A stretch of DNA of 64,000 bases from Phocoenobacter uteri (GCF_900454895.1 NZ_UGTA01000001.1:186001-250000), one strand, 5' to 3'; positions 1 to 10,906 are shown, counted from the stretch's first letter. Notes: generated from the letters alone by a model not told the origin. Numbers and translations: made by a program.

Positions 1-797
1 GTCATTTAGATGAAAGTCCTGTTCATCTTTGTAAAGCGGGCGGAAGTAATATTCCAACGGTTGATTTACCAAATTTAAAAATTCACGAATTTGATGGCCC
101 ACACCCAGCAGGGTTAAGTGGTACACATATTCACTTTATTGATCCTGTAAGCATCACTAAGTCGGTATGGTATATCAACTATCAAGATGTAATCTCTATC
201 GGTCGTTTATTCACAACAGGTGAATTATGTGCTGAACGCATTATTTCTTTAGCTGGACCACAGGTTAAAACACCTCGTTTAGTAAAAACGTGTGTGGGTG
301 CAAATCTTTCTCAATTAACTCAAAATGAGTTAAAAGAAGGGGATAACCGTGTGATTTCAGGTTCTGTATTAAGCGGTGCAAAAGCAGAAGGGCCTGTTGA
401 TTATTTAGGTCGTTATGCGTTGCAAGTTTCAGTGATTACAGAAGGTCGTGAGAAAGAATTATTTGGCTGGATTATGCCAGGTAAGGAGAAATTCTCTATT
501 ACACGTACTACATTAGGGTATTTCAGTAAGAAATTATTTAATTTCAATACTGCTTTACACGGTGGTGAGCGTGCAATGGTGCCAATCGGTGCATATGAAC
601 GTGTGATGCCATTAGATATCATTCCAACATTATTGTTGCGTGATTTAGCGGCAGGTGATACTGATTCAGCACAGAATTTAGGTTGTTTAGAATTAGATGA
701 AGAAGATTTAGCTCTTTGTACCTTTGTTTGTCCAGGTAAAAACGAGTACGGTCCTCTCTTACGTCAGGCGTTAGAAAAGATCGAGAAGGAAGGTTAA
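1..797 (+). CDS. nqrA: NqrA, Na+-translocating NADH:quinone reductase subunit A (3' part)
   Basis: The 5' end lies outside the window; the reading frame is open from base 3 and about 264 codons remain of a protein usually near 447 residues. The segment [12 protein letters not shown], encoded at about 99-134, is a hallmark of NqrA, the subunit that faces the cytoplasm and contributes to quinone binding in the Na+-pumping respiratory complex. An internal GTG at 294 could be mistaken for a start, but conserved NqrA sequence continues upstream of it. The stop is followed after one base by the nqrB start, so this is the first gene of the nqrABCDEF operon. Confidence 0.95.
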   Translation, partial: HLDESPVHLCKAGGSNIPTVDLPNLKIHEFDGPHPAGLSGTHIHFIDPVSITKSVWYINYQDVISIGRLFTTGELCAERIISLAGPQVKTPRLVKTCVGANLSQLTQNELKEGDNRVISGSVLSGAKAEGPVDYLGRYALQVSVITEGREKELFGWIMPGKEKFSITRTTLGYFSKKLFNFNTALHGGERAMVPIGAYERVMPLDIIPTLLLRDLAAGDTDSAQNLGCLELDEEDLALCTFVCPGKNEYGPLLRQALEKIEKEG

Positions 798-798
798 G

Positions 799-2031
799 AT
801 GGGATTAAAAAATCTTTTTGAAAAAATGGAACCAGCCTTTCATAAAGGTGGGAAATATGAAAAGTGGTACGCTTTATTTGAAGCAACTTATACACTTTTC
901 TATACACAAGGTACAGTGACCAATAAAGATTCACACGTTCGTGATGCGTTAGATTCAAAACGAATGATGATTTTTGTTTGGTTAGCTCTATTTCCTGCAA
1001 TGTTTTATGGAATGTATAATGTTGGGGCACAAGCAATTGCTGCGACTCATCATTTAGGTTCATTAACAGACAGTATTGCAAATAACTGGCACTATGGTTT
1101 ATCAGATTTATTAGGTGCAACATTAAGCCCTGATGCTGGTATTCTTAGCAAAATGCTACTTGGTGCAACATTCTTCTTGCCAATTTACTTAACTATTTTC
1201 TTAGTAGGTGGTTTCTGGGAAGTGGTATTTGCAATGGTTCGTGGTCACGAAATCAATGAAGGTTTCTTTGTAACCTCAATTCTTTTAGCGTTGATCGTTC
1301 CACCAACATTACCATTATGGCAAGCGGCATTAGCAGCGACATTTGGTGTGGTTGTTGCAAAAGAAGTATTCGGTGGTGTAGGTAAAAACTTTATGAACCC
1401 AGCATTAGCGGGTCGTGCGTTTTTATTCTTTGCTTACCCAGCTCAAATCTCAGGTGATGTTGTTTGGACGGCGGCAGATGGCTTTTCTGGTGCGACAGCA
1501 CTTTCACAGTGGGCACAAGGTGGCGAAGGCGCATTAACCAATGCAGTAACGGGTCAATCTATCACTTGGATGGATGCTTTCTTAGGTAACATTCCAGGTT
1601 CAATGGGTGAAGTTTCAACCTTAATGCTAGCGATTGGTGCGGCAATGATCGTATTCGCTCGTATTGCATCTTGGCGTATTATTGCAGGTGTAATGATCGG
1701 TATGATCATCACTTCAACCCTATTTAACTTTATCGGTTCAAATACTAATCCAATGTTTGCTATGCCTTGGTACTGGCATTTAGTATTAGGTGGCTTTGCA
1801 CTTGGTATGTTCTTTATGGCAACTGACCCTGTATCAGCTTCATTTACTAATAAAGGTAAATGGTGGTACGGTGCGTTAATCGGTTCAATGTGTGTCATTA
1901 TTCGTGTGGCAAATCCAGCATACCCAGAAGGTATGATGTTAGCAATTCTATTCGCTAACTTATTTGCACCATTATTTGACTATGTTGTTGTTCAAGCTAA
2001 TATCAAACGTCGGAGAGCTCGTAATGTTTAA
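799..2031 (+). CDS. nqrB: NqrB, Na+-translocating NADH:quinone reductase subunit B
   Basis: A 410-residue polytopic membrane subunit of the Na+-NQR complex, of normal family length. The motif SGAT at residues 230-233 is the site where FMN is covalently attached through the threonine (T233 here, equivalent to T236 in Vibrio); NqrB is also the main Na+-translocating and riboflavin-binding subunit. Multiple hydrophobic helices are evident throughout. It starts one base after the nqrA stop and its 3' end overlaps the nqrC start by 8 bases, consistent with translational coupling. The downstream apbE gene encodes the enzyme expected to load this FMN. Confidence 0.97.
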   Translation: MGLKNLFEKMEPAFHKGGKYEKWYALFEATYTLFYTQGTVTNKDSHVRDALDSKRMMIFVWLALFPAMFYGMYNVGAQAIAATHHLGSLTDSIANNWHYGLSDLLGATLSPDAGILSKMLLGATFFLPIYLTIFLVGGFWEVVFAMVRGHEINEGFFVTSILLALIVPPTLPLWQAALAATFGVVVAKEVFGGVGKNFMNPALAGRAFLFFAYPAQISGDVVWTAADGFSGATALSQWAQGGEGALTNAVTGQSITWMDAFLGNIPGSMGEVSTLMLAIGAAMIVFARIASWRIIAGVMIGMIITSTLFNFIGSNTNPMFAMPWYWHLVLGGFALGMFFMATDPVSASFTNKGKWWYGALIGSMCVIIRVANPAYPEGMMLAILFANLFAPLFDYVVVQANIKRRRARNV

Positions 2032-2797
2032 GAATAAAGATAGCATTGGCGGAACAATTTCAATCGTTGTTCTGTTAAGTTTAGTTTGTTCTCTTATCGT
2101 AGCTGGTTCGGCAGTATTGTTAAAATCAGCACAAGAAGAGCAAAAAGCATTAGATAAACAAAAAAACATTTTGAATGTAGCAGGTTTATTAAACGGTGCG
2201 ACTAATAAAAAAGTAGTTAAAGAAATTTATGCTAAAAATATTGAACCTAAAATTGTTGATTTAGCAACAGGGGACTATGTTGAAGGCATTAAAAACTTTG
2301 ACGCAAAAGTGGCTGCAAAAGATCCTGCTCAAAGCATTGCTATTGCACCACAAGATGATAAAGCAAGTCTTCGTACTCGTGCAAAATATGCTGAAGTTTA
2401 TCTTGTTAAAGGCGAAGATAATCAACTAAAACAAGTGATTGTGCCTATTTATGGAACGGGCTTATGGTCAGTGATGTATGGCTTCGTATCAATTCAACCA
2501 GATGGTAATACAATCAATGGTATCACTTACTATGATCAAGGTGAAACGCCAGGATTAGGTGGTGAAATTGAAAACCCAAGATGGCAAGCTCAATTCAAAG
2601 GTAAAAAATTACTAAATGAAAAAGGTGAGTCTGCGATTACTATTGGTAAAGGTGCATCAGCAGATAAAGAACACGGTATCGATGGTTTATCTGGTGCAAC
2701 ATTAACCTCTCGAGGTGTTGATGGTACATTCAAATATTGGTTTAGTGAAAATGGCTTTGGTCCATATTTAGCAAAACTCAAAGCAGGAGCTAACTAA
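2024..2797 (+). CDS. nqrC: NqrC, Na+-translocating NADH:quinone reductase subunit C
   Basis: This is the covalent-FMN periplasmic subunit of Na+-NQR, 257 residues from the ATG at 2024. I prefer this start to an upstream in-frame ATG at 1964 because it gives the normal N-terminus (short cytoplasmic stretch, then one transmembrane helix near residues 10-33) and has a GGAG ribosome site 8 bases upstream inside the nqrB end. The flavinylation motif DGLSGATLT near residues 220-228 carries the acceptor threonine T226. The gene overlaps nqrB by 8 bases and nqrD by one base (TAATG). Confidence 0.96.
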   Translation: MFKNKDSIGGTISIVVLLSLVCSLIVAGSAVLLKSAQEEQKALDKQKNILNVAGLLNGATNKKVVKEIYAKNIEPKIVDLATGDYVEGIKNFDAKVAAKDPAQSIAIAPQDDKASLRTRAKYAEVYLVKGEDNQLKQVIVPIYGTGLWSVMYGFVSIQPDGNTINGITYYDQGETPGLGGEIENPRWQAQFKGKKLLNEKGESAITIGKGASADKEHGIDGLSGATLTSRGVDGTFKYWFSENGFGPYLAKLKAGAN

Positions 2798-3423
2798 TGG
2801 CAAATAAATCAAATGTGAAAAAGTTATTGTTATCGCCAGTAATGGATAATAACCCAATTGCATTGCAAATTTTGGGTATCTGTTCTGCGTTAGCGGTAAC
2901 CACAAAATTAGAAACAGCAGTAGTAATGATGTTTGCGGTTATTTTTGTAACAGCATTCTCAAACTTGTTTATTTCAATTATCCGTAACTATATTCCTAAT
3001 AGTGTGCGTATTATTGTACAAATGGCAATTATTGCATCATTAGTAATTCTGGTTGACCAAATCTTGCGTGCTTATGCTTATGGTCTATCTAAACAGCTTT
3101 CCGTATTCGTTGGTTTGATTATCACAAACTGTATCGTAATGGGACGTGCAGAAGCATTTGCAATGAAATCTGCACCATTAGAAAGCTTTATTGATGGTAT
3201 CGGAAATGGTTTAGGTTATGGTGCAATTTTGATTACTGTTGCCTTCATCCGTGAACTTATTGGTTCAGGAAAATTATTTGGAATGACAGTTTTTCAAACT
3301 GTTCAAGATGGTGGTTGGTATCAAACAAATGGCTTGTTCTTACTTGCTCCAAGTGCGTTCTTTATCATCGGTTTCTTAATTTGGGGTATTCGTACTCTCA
3401 AACCTGAACAAGTGGAGAAATAA
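2797..3423 (+). CDS. nqrD: NqrD, Na+-translocating NADH:quinone reductase subunit D
   Basis: A 208-residue integral membrane protein with about six hydrophobic helices, of normal NqrD length. NqrD and NqrE are homologous to each other and to RnfE/RnfA; in the complex they form an inverted-repeat pair that holds a membrane-embedded iron-sulfur centre. A cysteine in the N-terminal helix ([10 protein letters not shown]) and another in [14 protein letters not shown] are the conserved ligands visible here. It starts on the last base of the nqrC stop and is followed 2 bases later by nqrE. Confidence 0.96.
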   Translation: MANKSNVKKLLLSPVMDNNPIALQILGICSALAVTTKLETAVVMMFAVIFVTAFSNLFISIIRNYIPNSVRIIVQMAIIASLVILVDQILRAYAYGLSKQLSVFVGLIITNCIVMGRAEAFAMKSAPLESFIDGIGNGLGYGAILITVAFIRELIGSGKLFGMTVFQTVQDGGWYQTNGLFLLAPSAFFIIGFLIWGIRTLKPEQVEK

Positions 3424-3425
3424 CA

Positions 3426-4022
3426 ATGGAACATTATATTAGTCTATTTGTAAAATCCGTATTTATTGAAAATATGGCACTGTCTTTCTTCCTTGGTATG
3501 TGTACATTCCTTGCGGTATCTAAAAAAGTATCAACTGCTTTTGGTTTAGGTATTGCGGTAATCGTGGTTTTAGGTATTTCTGTACCTGTAAACCAATTGG
3601 TTTATGTTCACGTACTAAAAGAAAATGCACTTATTGAAGGGGTTGATTTAACATTCCTCAACTTTATTACCTTTATCGGGGTAATTGCAGCATTAGTACA
3701 AATCTTAGAAATGGTATTAGATAAATTTTTCCCAGCATTATATAACGCTTTGGGGATCTTCTTACCATTGATTACCGTAAACTGTGCAATTTTTGGTGGT
3801 GTATCATTTATGGTACAACGTGAATATAATTTCGCAGAATCAGTGGTTTATGGTATTGGTGCTGGTACAGGTTGGATGTTAGCAATCGTTGCTCTTGCAG
3901 GGATCACAGAGAAGTTAAAATATGCTGATATTCCAGCAGGACTTCGTGGTTTAGGAATTACCTTTATTACCGCTGGTTTAATGGCATTAGGATTTATGTC
4001 ATTCTCAGGTATTCAACTATAA
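3426..4022 (+). CDS. nqrE: NqrE, Na+-translocating NADH:quinone reductase subunit E
   Basis: A 198-residue hydrophobic protein, normal length for NqrE, partner of NqrD. The conserved cysteines sit in [14 protein letters not shown] near residue 26 and [12 protein letters not shown] near residue 120, the positions expected for the shared membrane iron centre between NqrD and NqrE. Six transmembrane helices are apparent. It lies between nqrD and nqrF with short spacers (2 and 12 bases) and an AAGGAG site precedes nqrF immediately after it. Confidence 0.96.
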   Translation: MEHYISLFVKSVFIENMALSFFLGMCTFLAVSKKVSTAFGLGIAVIVVLGISVPVNQLVYVHVLKENALIEGVDLTFLNFITFIGVIAALVQILEMVLDKFFPALYNALGIFLPLITVNCAIFGGVSFMVQREYNFAESVVYGIGAGTGWMLAIVALAGITEKLKYADIPAGLRGLGITFITAGLMALGFMSFSGIQL

Positions 4023-4034
4023 GGAGCATATCGA

Positions 4035-5261
4035 ATGAGTAATTTTATTTTCGGTATTGTCGTATTTACTGCGATTGTATTTTTACTAGCAGCACTGATC
4101 TTGTTTGCAAAATCAAAATTAGTGGATTCAGGCGACATTACTATTTCAATCAATGATGATCCTGAAAAAGCGATTACCTTACCAGCAGGCGGTAAATTAT
4201 TAAACGCCTTAGGTAGCAAAGGGATTTTCGTTTCTTCAGCTTGTGGGGGCGGTGGCTCTTGTGGTCAGTGTGTAGTTAAAGTAAAAAGTGGTGGTGGAGA
4301 AATTTTACCAACTGAACTTTCACACATTACAAAACGTGAAGCACAAGAAGGTTATCGTTTATCTTGCCAAGTTAATGTTAAAACAAATATGGACGTTGAA
4401 TTACCAGAAGAAATTTTTGGTGTGAAAAAATGGCAATGTACCGTTATTTCTAACAATAATGAAGCAACGTTCATCAAAGAGCTTAAATTAGCGATTCCTG
4501 ATGGTGAAGACGTACCATTCCGTGCGGGTGGATATATCCAAATCGAAGCTGAGCCACATACCGTTGCTTATAAAGATTTTGATATTCCAAAAGAGTATCA
4601 CGAAGATTGGGATAAATTTGATTTATGGCGTTATGTATCTAAAGTGGATGAGCCTATCGTACGTGCTTACTCAATGGCTTCATACCCAGAAGAGAAAGGC
4701 ATTATTATGCTTAACGTACGTATTGCAACGCCTCCACCACGTAATCCAGACGTGCCACCAGGTCAAATGTCATCATACATTTGGTCATTAAAAGAAGGTG
4801 ATAAAGTAACTATTTCTGGTCCATTCGGTGAATTCTTTGCGAAAGACACTGATGCTGAAATGGTATTTATCGGTGGTGGTGCTGGTATGGCGCCAATGCG
4901 TTCACATATCTTTGACCAATTAAAACGTTTAAAATCAAAACGTAAAATGTCATTCTGGTATGGTGCGAGATCAAAACGTGAAATGTTCTATGTTGAAGAT
5001 TTTGATACTCTTGCAAAAGAGAATGAAAACTTCCAATGGCATGTGGCACTTTCAGATCCACAACCAGATGATAATTGGACGGGTTATACAGGCTTTATTC
5101 ATAATGTGCTTTATGAAAACTACTTAAAAGATCACGAAGCACCAGAAGATTGTGAATACTATATGTGTGGACCTCCAATGATGAATGCAGCTGTAATTGG
5201 AATGCTAAAAGATTTAGGTGTTGAAGATGAAAACATCTTACTTGATGATTTTGGTGGCTAA
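4035..5261 (+). CDS. nqrF: NqrF, Na+-translocating NADH:quinone reductase subunit F
   Basis: The electron-entry subunit of Na+-NQR: it oxidises NADH with FAD and passes electrons to a 2Fe-2S cluster. The 408-residue product has an N-terminal membrane anchor (about residues 4-25), a plant-type ferredoxin domain with cluster cysteines C70, C76, C79 and C111, then a ferredoxin-reductase-like FAD/NAD domain with RAYSMASYP (FAD binding) and [12 protein letters not shown] (NAD binding), and the C-terminal [11 protein letters not shown] segment. It is the last structural nqr gene and is closed by an uptake-sequence hairpin. Confidence 0.97.
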   Translation: MSNFIFGIVVFTAIVFLLAALILFAKSKLVDSGDITISINDDPEKAITLPAGGKLLNALGSKGIFVSSACGGGGSCGQCVVKVKSGGGEILPTELSHITKREAQEGYRLSCQVNVKTNMDVELPEEIFGVKKWQCTVISNNNEATFIKELKLAIPDGEDVPFRAGGYIQIEAEPHTVAYKDFDIPKEYHEDWDKFDLWRYVSKVDEPIVRAYSMASYPEEKGIIMLNVRIATPPPRNPDVPPGQMSSYIWSLKEGDKVTISGPFGEFFAKDTDAEMVFIGGGAGMAPMRSHIFDQLKRLKSKRKMSFWYGARSKREMFYVEDFDTLAKENENFQWHVALSDPQPDDNWTGYTGFIHNVLYENYLKDHEAPEDCEYYMCGPPMMNAAVIGMLKDLGVEDENILLDDFGG

Positions 5262-5286
5262 TTGTAGTTAAATAAAATCAGTTTAT

Positions 5287-5332
5287 AAGCGGTCAAATAT
5301 GTAAATGTTTTTACAGATCTGACCGCTTTTTT
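5287..5332 (+). terminator. Terminator made of an inverted pair of DNA-uptake sequences
   Basis: AAGCGGTCA at 5287-5295 is matched by TGACCGCTT at 5320-5328, followed by a run of T. The two uptake-signal copies form the stem of a hairpin placed just after nqrF, a common arrangement in Pasteurellaceae. Confidence 0.8.
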
Positions 5333-5383
5333 ATTTTGTGTTAAAATAGGCACAGTATAAATTTTTATGTGGGGTGAATTATA

Positions 5384-6427
5384 ATGAATGCAAAATTTAA
5401 AATAGTTACTTTAATAGTAACTATAGTTTTTTTATTAACAGGTTGTAGCAAAGAGCCTGAACAAATTAGCTTTGAAGGCAAAACGATGGGGACGACTTAT
5501 CATATTAAATATATTGATAATCAAAATAAAGAATTACCCTCTCCGTCAGAAGTGAAAGACGACATTGATAATTTATTGATTGATGTGAATAATTCAATGT
5601 CCACATATCAAAGAGATTCTGAAATTAGTCGCTTTAATCAATCAAAAGAAGTAAATAAACCTTTTACTATTTCAGAAGATTTTGCGACTGTATTTAAAAC
5701 TGCAGTACACTTAAATAAAGTGACAGAAGGTGCATTAGATATTACTGTTGGTCCTTTGGTTAATTTGTGGGGATTTGGGCCAGATAAAAAAGTCAACCGC
5801 GAGCCAACTCAAGATCAGATTGCGGAAAAAATTAAAGCGGTAGGAATTGAGAAAGTAAAATTGGTATCAAAAGATAATGAGCCAGCATTATTAAAAAAGA
5901 ATCCAAATGTGTATATTGATTTATCTTCTATTGCAAAAGGCTTTGGTGTGGATAAATTAGCGAATTATTTGGAAAAATTGGGCGTGAAGAACTACCTTGT
6001 TGAAATTGGTGGTGAGTTAAAAGCGAAAGGTGAGAACATTCAGGAAGAACCTTGGAAAATTGCGATTGAAAAACCTGAATTTGAACAAGCTGCATCAGTA
6101 CAAATTATCATTCCTTTACACGATTTAGGCATGGCAACATCGGGAAATTATCGTAACTATTTTGAAGATAAAAATGGGAAGCGTTTATCTCATATTATCG
6201 ATCCTAAAAAATTAAAACCAATTAGTCATAACCTTGCTTCTGTGACTGTTTTAGCGGATACTACGATGAAAGCAGATGGTTTAGCAACAGGCTTGTTTGT
6301 GCTTGGTTCAGATAAAGCGTTAGAAATCGCAGAGAAAGAAAAATTACCCGTCTTTTTAATTATTAAAGAGAAAGGTGGCTATAAGACTAAAATGTCGAGT
6401 GCCTTTAAAAAATTAACGAATTTATAA
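5384..6427 (+). CDS. apbE: ApbE, FAD:protein FMN transferase lipoprotein
   Basis: This 347-residue protein uses FAD to attach FMN covalently to threonines of NqrB and NqrC. A lipoprotein signal (LLTGC, lipid cysteine C21) places it on the periplasmic side of the membrane, where the NqrC acceptor lies. Family features visible are GKTMGTTYHIKY near the start, NLWGFGPD, DLSSIAKGFGVD, VEIGGELKAKG and the metal-site segment near ATSGNYRNYF and ADGLATGLFVLG. It lies directly downstream of nqrF, behind the uptake-sequence terminator, and is followed by nqrM. The clustering supports dedicated flavinylation of the Nqr complex. Confidence 0.95.
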   Translation: MNAKFKIVTLIVTIVFLLTGCSKEPEQISFEGKTMGTTYHIKYIDNQNKELPSPSEVKDDIDNLLIDVNNSMSTYQRDSEISRFNQSKEVNKPFTISEDFATVFKTAVHLNKVTEGALDITVGPLVNLWGFGPDKKVNREPTQDQIAEKIKAVGIEKVKLVSKDNEPALLKKNPNVYIDLSSIAKGFGVDKLANYLEKLGVKNYLVEIGGELKAKGENIQEEPWKIAIEKPEFEQAASVQIIIPLHDLGMATSGNYRNYFEDKNGKRLSHIIDPKKLKPISHNLASVTVLADTTMKADGLATGLFVLGSDKALEIAEKEKLPVFLIIKEKGGYKTKMSSAFKKLTNL

Positions 6428-6446
6428 TTTAATTTTGGAGTGAAAA

Positions 6447-6692
6447 ATGGAAACTATCTTATTAACCTTTGGCTTTTTTATTGCCATTATTTTTGCAATG
6501 TCTATTGGGTATATTGTAAAAGGTAAAAGTATTAAAGGGAGCTGTGGGGGAATTACCGCACTTGGTATGAAAAAAATGTGCGATTGTGAAGAACCTTGTG
6601 ACAACTTAAAAGATAAAGTCGCTAAGGGTGAAGCAGAGCCTGAAGAACTTGAACGATTTAATAAAGAATCGTCTTTTTATGAAGTGAAATAA
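6447..6692 (+). CDS. nqrM: NqrM, Na+-NQR maturation factor
   Basis: An 81-residue protein of the former DUF539 family, required for assembly of Na+-NQR, probably by delivering iron to the NqrD/NqrE site. One N-terminal transmembrane helix (about residues 4-23) is followed by a small cysteine-rich tail with four cysteines, C33, C45, C47 and C51, in the characteristic GSCGG and CDCEEPC contexts. It has a GGAG ribosome site and sits 19 bases after apbE and one base before mnmA, so apbE-nqrM-mnmA are probably cotranscribed. Confidence 0.93.
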   Translation: METILLTFGFFIAIIFAMSIGYIVKGKSIKGSCGGITALGMKKMCDCEEPCDNLKDKVAKGEAEPEELERFNKESSFYEVK

Positions 6693-6693
6693 A

Positions 6694-7848
6694 ATGATGA
6701 AATCAGAAACTTTTGCAAAAACCTTTCCAAATTTGACCGCTTGTCAGCTCGCAGAAAATGCTACAAAAAAAGTAATTTGTGGTATGTCGGGTGGGGTTGA
6801 CTCGTCGGTGTCTGCATTTATTCTTCAACAACAAGGCTATCAAGTAGAAGGCTTGTTTATGAAAAACTGGGAAGAAGATGACGACACGGATTATTGTACC
6901 GCAGCGGCAGATTTAGCTGATGCACAAGCTGTGTGTGACAGATTAGGCATTAAATTACATAAAATCAACTTTGCCGCAGAATATTGGGACAATGTCTTTG
7001 AACATTTCTTAGAAGAATACAAAGCGGGCAGAACGCCAAATCCTGATATTCTATGTAATAAAGAAATCAAATTTAAAGCATTCTTGGAATACGCTGCAGA
7101 AGATCTTGGTGCGGATTATATTGCAACAGGGCATTATGTGCGTCGCCGTGATCTTGATGGGCAATCTCAATTGTTGCGTGGTTTAGACAGCAACAAAGAT
7201 CAAAGCTATTTTTTATATACCCTAAGCAAAGAGCAAGTGGCACAAAGTTTATTCCCTGTGGGTGAGCTTGAAAAGCCGATTGTTCGACAAATTGCCGAAG
7301 ATTTAGGTTTAGTCACTGCTGAGAAAAAAGATTCTACGGGGATCTGTTTTATTGGTGAACGTAAATTTAAAGATTTTTTAGCCCGCTATTTACCTGCTCA
7401 ACCGGGTGATATTAAAACCGTTGATGGTGAAGTTATCGGACAACATCAAGGTTTGATGTATCACACCTTAGGACAGCGTAAAGGCTTAGGCATTGGTGGA
7501 TTAAAAAATAAATCCGAAGAGCCGTGGTATGTGGTTGAAAAAGATTTAATCAATAATGAATTGATTGTGGCACAAGGACACGATAACAGTGCATTGCTTT
7601 CAACAGGTTTAATTGCTCAGCAATTACACTGGGTGAATCGCCAGCCAATTCGTGAAAATTTACGCTGTTCAGTCAAAACTCGTTATCGTCAGGTTGATGT
7701 ACCTTGTGAAATTCAACCTATTGATGATAATACGATCAAAGTGATTTTTGATGAACCACAAATTGCCGTAACACCAGGTCAATCTGCTGTTTTCTACCTT
7801 GATGAAGTCTGTCTTGGTGGTGGTGTTATTGAAGAGCAGTTAAAATAG
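6694..7848 (+). CDS. mnmA: MnmA, tRNA-specific 2-thiouridylase
   Basis: MnmA thiolates uridine 34 of tRNA-Lys, -Glu and -Gln in the cytoplasm. The 384-residue protein carries the PP-loop ATP motif SGGVDSS (residues 32-38) and two catalytic-cysteine segments, NPDILCNKE and STGICFIGE, in the expected order, followed by the C-terminal RNA-binding barrel. The N-terminus is about 15 residues longer than in E. coli and that stretch contains an uptake sequence (TTGACCGCTTG near 6734), so the extension may simply accommodate it. The start at 6694 could equally be the next ATG at 6697. Confidence 0.97.
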   Translation: MMKSETFAKTFPNLTACQLAENATKKVICGMSGGVDSSVSAFILQQQGYQVEGLFMKNWEEDDDTDYCTAAADLADAQAVCDRLGIKLHKINFAAEYWDNVFEHFLEEYKAGRTPNPDILCNKEIKFKAFLEYAAEDLGADYIATGHYVRRRDLDGQSQLLRGLDSNKDQSYFLYTLSKEQVAQSLFPVGELEKPIVRQIAEDLGLVTAEKKDSTGICFIGERKFKDFLARYLPAQPGDIKTVDGEVIGQHQGLMYHTLGQRKGLGIGGLKNKSEEPWYVVEKDLINNELIVAQGHDNSALLSTGLIAQQLHWVNRQPIRENLRCSVKTRYRQVDVPCEIQPIDDNTIKVIFDEPQIAVTPGQSAVFYLDEVCLGGGVIEEQLK

Positions 7849-7858
7849 TTTTAATAGT

Positions 7859-7885
7859 AAAAGGTGTCAGATTGACACCTTTAAT
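7859..7885 (+). terminator. Hairpin after mnmA
   Basis: A perfect 10-bp stem (AAAGGTGTCA / TGACACCTTT) with a 3-base loop lies between mnmA and tesB. The T-run is short, so termination may be partial. Confidence 0.6.
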
Positions 7886-7903
7886 GTAAGGGAAGGATAG
7901 CAA

Positions 7904-8767
7904 ATGGACGCATTAAAAAATCTTATTAAGCTTCTAACTTTAACTAAACTTGAACAAAATAAATTTCAAGGTGACGTGGAAGATCTTGGTTTACCAAAGG
8001 TTTTTGGTGGGCAAATAATGGCACAAGGTTTAAGTGCTGCAATACAAGTGGTTGAATCAGAACGTCAATTACACTCCTTTCATTGCTATTTTATCAACGC
8101 AGGAAACATTCATTTACCGATTATTTATGAAACTGAACTGTTGAGAGAAGGCAAAAGTTTCAGTTGTGTGAGTATTCTTGCCAAACAACACGATGAACTG
8201 TTATGCAGAATGACTGCATCTTTTCAAGTTTTAGAGCAGGGCTTTGAACATCAAAATGCAATGCCTGAGGTCGCAGAACCGACTTCGTTGTATTCTGAAA
8301 ATGAATTGATCAAAGCAATGGCCTCGTTAATGCCATCTCATCTAAAAGAAAAATTTCAAGCTGAGCGTCCTTTTGATGTTCGTATTAAATATGTGAACGA
8401 TCCTTTTAATGGCACTAAATTACCGCCAAAACAGTCGGTGTGGTTTAAAACAATGGGGGAAATAGATTTTACGAATCAAGGTTTACAGCAATGCTTATTC
8501 ACTTATTTTTCTGATTTTCACTGCTTACCGATAGCTCTTTATCCTCACGAAAAGGGGATTATGCAACAAGGCGTTCGTTTCGCTACACTCGATCACGGCA
8601 TTTGGTTTCATCGTGATTTTAACCTCAATGATTGGACATTATTTTCACTAGACAGTCCAAATGCGTTCGGTGGGCGAGGGTTAACACGTGGGCAAGTATT
8701 TAATCAGCAAGGAGTGCTATTAGCGACAGTACAGCAGGAAGGGGCAATCAGATATACTGATTTGTAA
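7904..8767 (+). CDS. tesB: TesB, acyl-CoA thioesterase II
   Basis: A 287-residue double-hotdog thioesterase hydrolysing acyl-CoA to free fatty acid and CoA in the cytoplasm; length matches E. coli TesB (286). Visible family features are VFGGQIMAQGLSAA near residue 30, LHSFHCYFINAG near residue 55 and, in the second hotdog, LDHGIWFHRDF followed by the C-terminal GRGLTRGQVFNQQG. The start at 7904 has an AAGGATAG ribosome site. It stands alone between the hairpin after mnmA and a bidirectional uptake-sequence terminator. Confidence 0.95.
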   Translation: MDALKNLIKLLTLTKLEQNKFQGDVEDLGLPKVFGGQIMAQGLSAAIQVVESERQLHSFHCYFINAGNIHLPIIYETELLREGKSFSCVSILAKQHDELLCRMTASFQVLEQGFEHQNAMPEVAEPTSLYSENELIKAMASLMPSHLKEKFQAERPFDVRIKYVNDPFNGTKLPPKQSVWFKTMGEIDFTNQGLQQCLFTYFSDFHCLPIALYPHEKGIMQQGVRFATLDHGIWFHRDFNLNDWTLFSLDSPNAFGGRGLTRGQVFNQQGVLLATVQQEGAIRYTDL

Positions 8768-8790
8768 AGTAGTCTCTTTTTTGAAAATTT

Positions 8791-8833
8791 AAGCGGTCAT
8801 TTTTGGTAAATTCCTTACAAAAAATGACCGCTT
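8791..8833. terminator. Bidirectional uptake-sequence terminator
   Basis: AAGCGGTCATTTTT at 8791 is matched by AAAAAATGACCGCTT ending at 8833, giving a long AT-flanked stem between the convergent tesB (+) and the Opa-like gene (-). T-runs are present on both strands. Confidence 0.8.
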
Positions 8834-8846
8834 GCTTTTTTCTTTT

Positions 8847-9440
8847 TTAGAATTTATAACGTGTTGTTACACTTGCACCAAATTGGTTGGCATTACTGAA
8901 TAACTTATCATAAGAGATTTTACCGCCAATAAATAAATGTCTTGTTGTTCTGTATTCTAAACCAAGCAATGCACCAACACCTAAGCTTGAATCATAACCA
9001 CTTGCATAAGCAGAAGAATTTCCATTTTTTGCACTCGCAGAAAGTTTGCCTTCATTATTACTAACACGGATACCTAAGTAAGGTTGTAAATCTTCTTCTG
9101 TGTTAAAATTATAGATTGCATTAACTCCTACACCACTAAATTTAAGCGAAGCATCTAAACAGCTATCATTAGAACATTCTTTTTCTTTAAATGCAGTATA
9201 ACGAGTATAATCTACATCTAAACGGAATTTACCAAAATCATATCCAACAGCAAGACGTTGTACAGGAGTTGACTCACTTCCTAATTCATCAATATGAATT
9301 TGCGAAAAACCAATATCCCCTTGAACATAAAGTCCTTTGCCATTGTCTTCAATATAAAAACCACGGTCATCGGCTATTCCAGCATTTGCCATTGATGTTA
9401 GACTAATAAGTGTCGCTGCGATTAACATTTTTTTCATCAT
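8847..9440 (-). CDS. Opacity-type outer-membrane beta-barrel protein
   Basis: The 197-residue product starts with a cleavable signal peptide ending at MANA (residue 20) and ends with the TRYKF pattern typical of outer-membrane barrel proteins (terminal phenylalanine). Alternating amphipathic strands, for example FRLDVDYTRY, VGVNAIYNF and LGLEYRTTRHLFIGGKISY, fit an eight-stranded barrel of the opacity/NspA or OMP_b-brl type. A pair of cysteines in the central loop (ECSNDSC) could form a disulfide in an exposed loop. The start could be the first or second Met. The exact function (adhesin or porin-like) cannot be read from sequence. Confidence 0.8.
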   Translation of the reverse strand: MMKKMLIAATLISLTSMANAGIADDRGFYIEDNGKGLYVQGDIGFSQIHIDELGSESTPVQRLAVGYDFGKFRLDVDYTRYTAFKEKECSNDSCLDASLKFSGVGVNAIYNFNTEEDLQPYLGIRVSNNEGKLSASAKNGNSSAYASGYDSSLGVGALLGLEYRTTRHLFIGGKISYDKLFSNANQFGASVTTRYKF

Positions 9441-9627
9441 TCATATCCTCTTGAAAAATTGATAGGTAAGCTGCCTAATAAGTATTGAGTATTATTATTG
9501 GCATTGTTTTTTTATTAAGAAAAAACGGCATTATAGTGCAAAAAAAAAATGATTAGTCAACAAAATTTAACCAAAAAAGTGTAGTGTAAGCGGTTATATT
9601 TTGGAAGGTTTTTGCAAAAATAAGAGA

Positions 9628-9660
9628 AGCCCTCTCAACTTGTAAATTGAGAGGGGGAGA
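9628..9660 (-). terminator. Terminator of guaC
   Basis: Inverted repeat CCTCTCAACTTGTAAATTGAGAGG at about 9632-9655. On the minus strand it lies just after the guaC stop and is followed by a T-rich stretch. Confidence 0.7.
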
Positions 9661-9664
9661 GTGC

Positions 9665-10714
9665 TTAAGTGCGTTCAAAATTATTATAAACGGTATTTAT
9701 TTGACGACTAACTTTGATAAAAGTAGTGCGTTTAGGGAGATGTTTTAATTTATCTGCTCCGACATAGGTGCAGGTTGAACGAATTCCGCCTAAAATTTCT
9801 TGCACGGTATGTTTCACTTCGCCACGATAGGGCAATAGCACCTCTTTTCCTTCACTTGCTCGGTAATCATTGACTTTTCCATAGTGTTTTTTCATCGATT
9901 TGCTGGAACTCATACCGTAGAAAGCCATAAATTGTTCGCCATTTCTAAAAATTATTTCACCATTGGATTCTTTGTGTGCTGAGAGCATTCCTCCAAGCAT
10001 AACAAAATCAGCCCCAGCCCCAAAGGCTTTGGAAATATCGCCAACGTTGACACAGCCGCCATCCGTGCAGACTAATCCGCCTAAACCGTGGGCAGCATCT
10101 GCACATTCAATGGTTGCCGAAAGTTGAGGTACGCCAACGCCTGTCATCTTACGCGTAGTACATACAGAACCTGGTCCAATCCCAATTTTAACGATATCGA
10201 CACCACTTAAAATCAATTCTTCGGTAATTTCATAGGTAACGACATTGCCTGCCATTAGAACCTTGTCAGGAAATAATGCTCGGACTTTTTTGACTTGATT
10301 TAAGAAATGTTCGCTATATCCATTCGCAATATCGACGCAAATCATTCGAATTTCAGGTATTTTTTGAAGAATATTTTGTAATTTCTCAATTTCGGTATCG
10401 CTTGAACCGATAGTGACAAACACATATTTTAAAATTTCAGGATTTTCTTTGGCAAAATTTTCCCATTCTTCGATTTCATAGAATTTATGAATGGCCGTAA
10501 ATATTTGAAATTGAGCTAAGGATTTTGCCATTTCAAATGTTCCCACACTGTCCATATTTGCGGCAATAATAGGAATACCTTCAACTTCAAGTTTACTATT
10601 TTTGGTGTTGAAAGTTCGAGTTAAGGTCACATTTTTACGTGAGTTGAGGGTACTACGTTTTGGTTTGATTAAGACATTATCAAAATCTAGGTATTCTTGT
10701 TCTTCAATGAGCAT
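9665..10714 (-). CDS. guaC: GuaC, GMP reductase
   Basis: GMP reductase converts GMP to IMP and ammonia with NADPH. From the Met at 10714 the protein is 349 residues, matching E. coli GuaC (347); the longer reading frame to 10765 adds an unlikely hydrophobic N-terminus, so I reject it. Family features are the N-terminal [14 protein letters not shown], the NAD/nucleotide loop [18 protein letters not shown] with the catalytic cysteine, [20 protein letters not shown], and [15 protein letters not shown], which separates GMP reductases from IMP dehydrogenases. No CBS domains are present. The gene is divergent from a purine permease whose promoter carries PurR boxes, a sensible purine-salvage pairing. 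Confidence 0.95.
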   Translation of the reverse strand: MLIEEQEYLDFDNVLIKPKRSTLNSRKNVTLTRTFNTKNSKLEVEGIPIIAANMDSVGTFEMAKSLAQFQIFTAIHKFYEIEEWENFAKENPEILKYVFVTIGSSDTEIEKLQNILQKIPEIRMICVDIANGYSEHFLNQVKKVRALFPDKVLMAGNVVTYEITEELILSGVDIVKIGIGPGSVCTTRKMTGVGVPQLSATIECADAAHGLGGLVCTDGGCVNVGDISKAFGAGADFVMLGGMLSAHKESNGEIIFRNGEQFMAFYGMSSSKSMKKHYGKVNDYRASEGKEVLLPYRGEVKHTVQEILGGIRSTCTYVGADKLKHLPKRTTFIKVSRQINTVYNNFERT

Positions 10715-10906
10715 AATATGTATCCCAATAATAAAGTTAAAAAAAAGACTAGATTTGTAATGCAATGATACGATTGGAGTGCATAAAATGAGAATTCAGA
10801 TTATGAATTGCTTGTATATCGATCGCAATTACTCACGGAATTTAGCATAAAATTTTTTTACGTCAAATCACAACCACAGTAATTTACAAAAAATTTACAA
10901 AATAAA

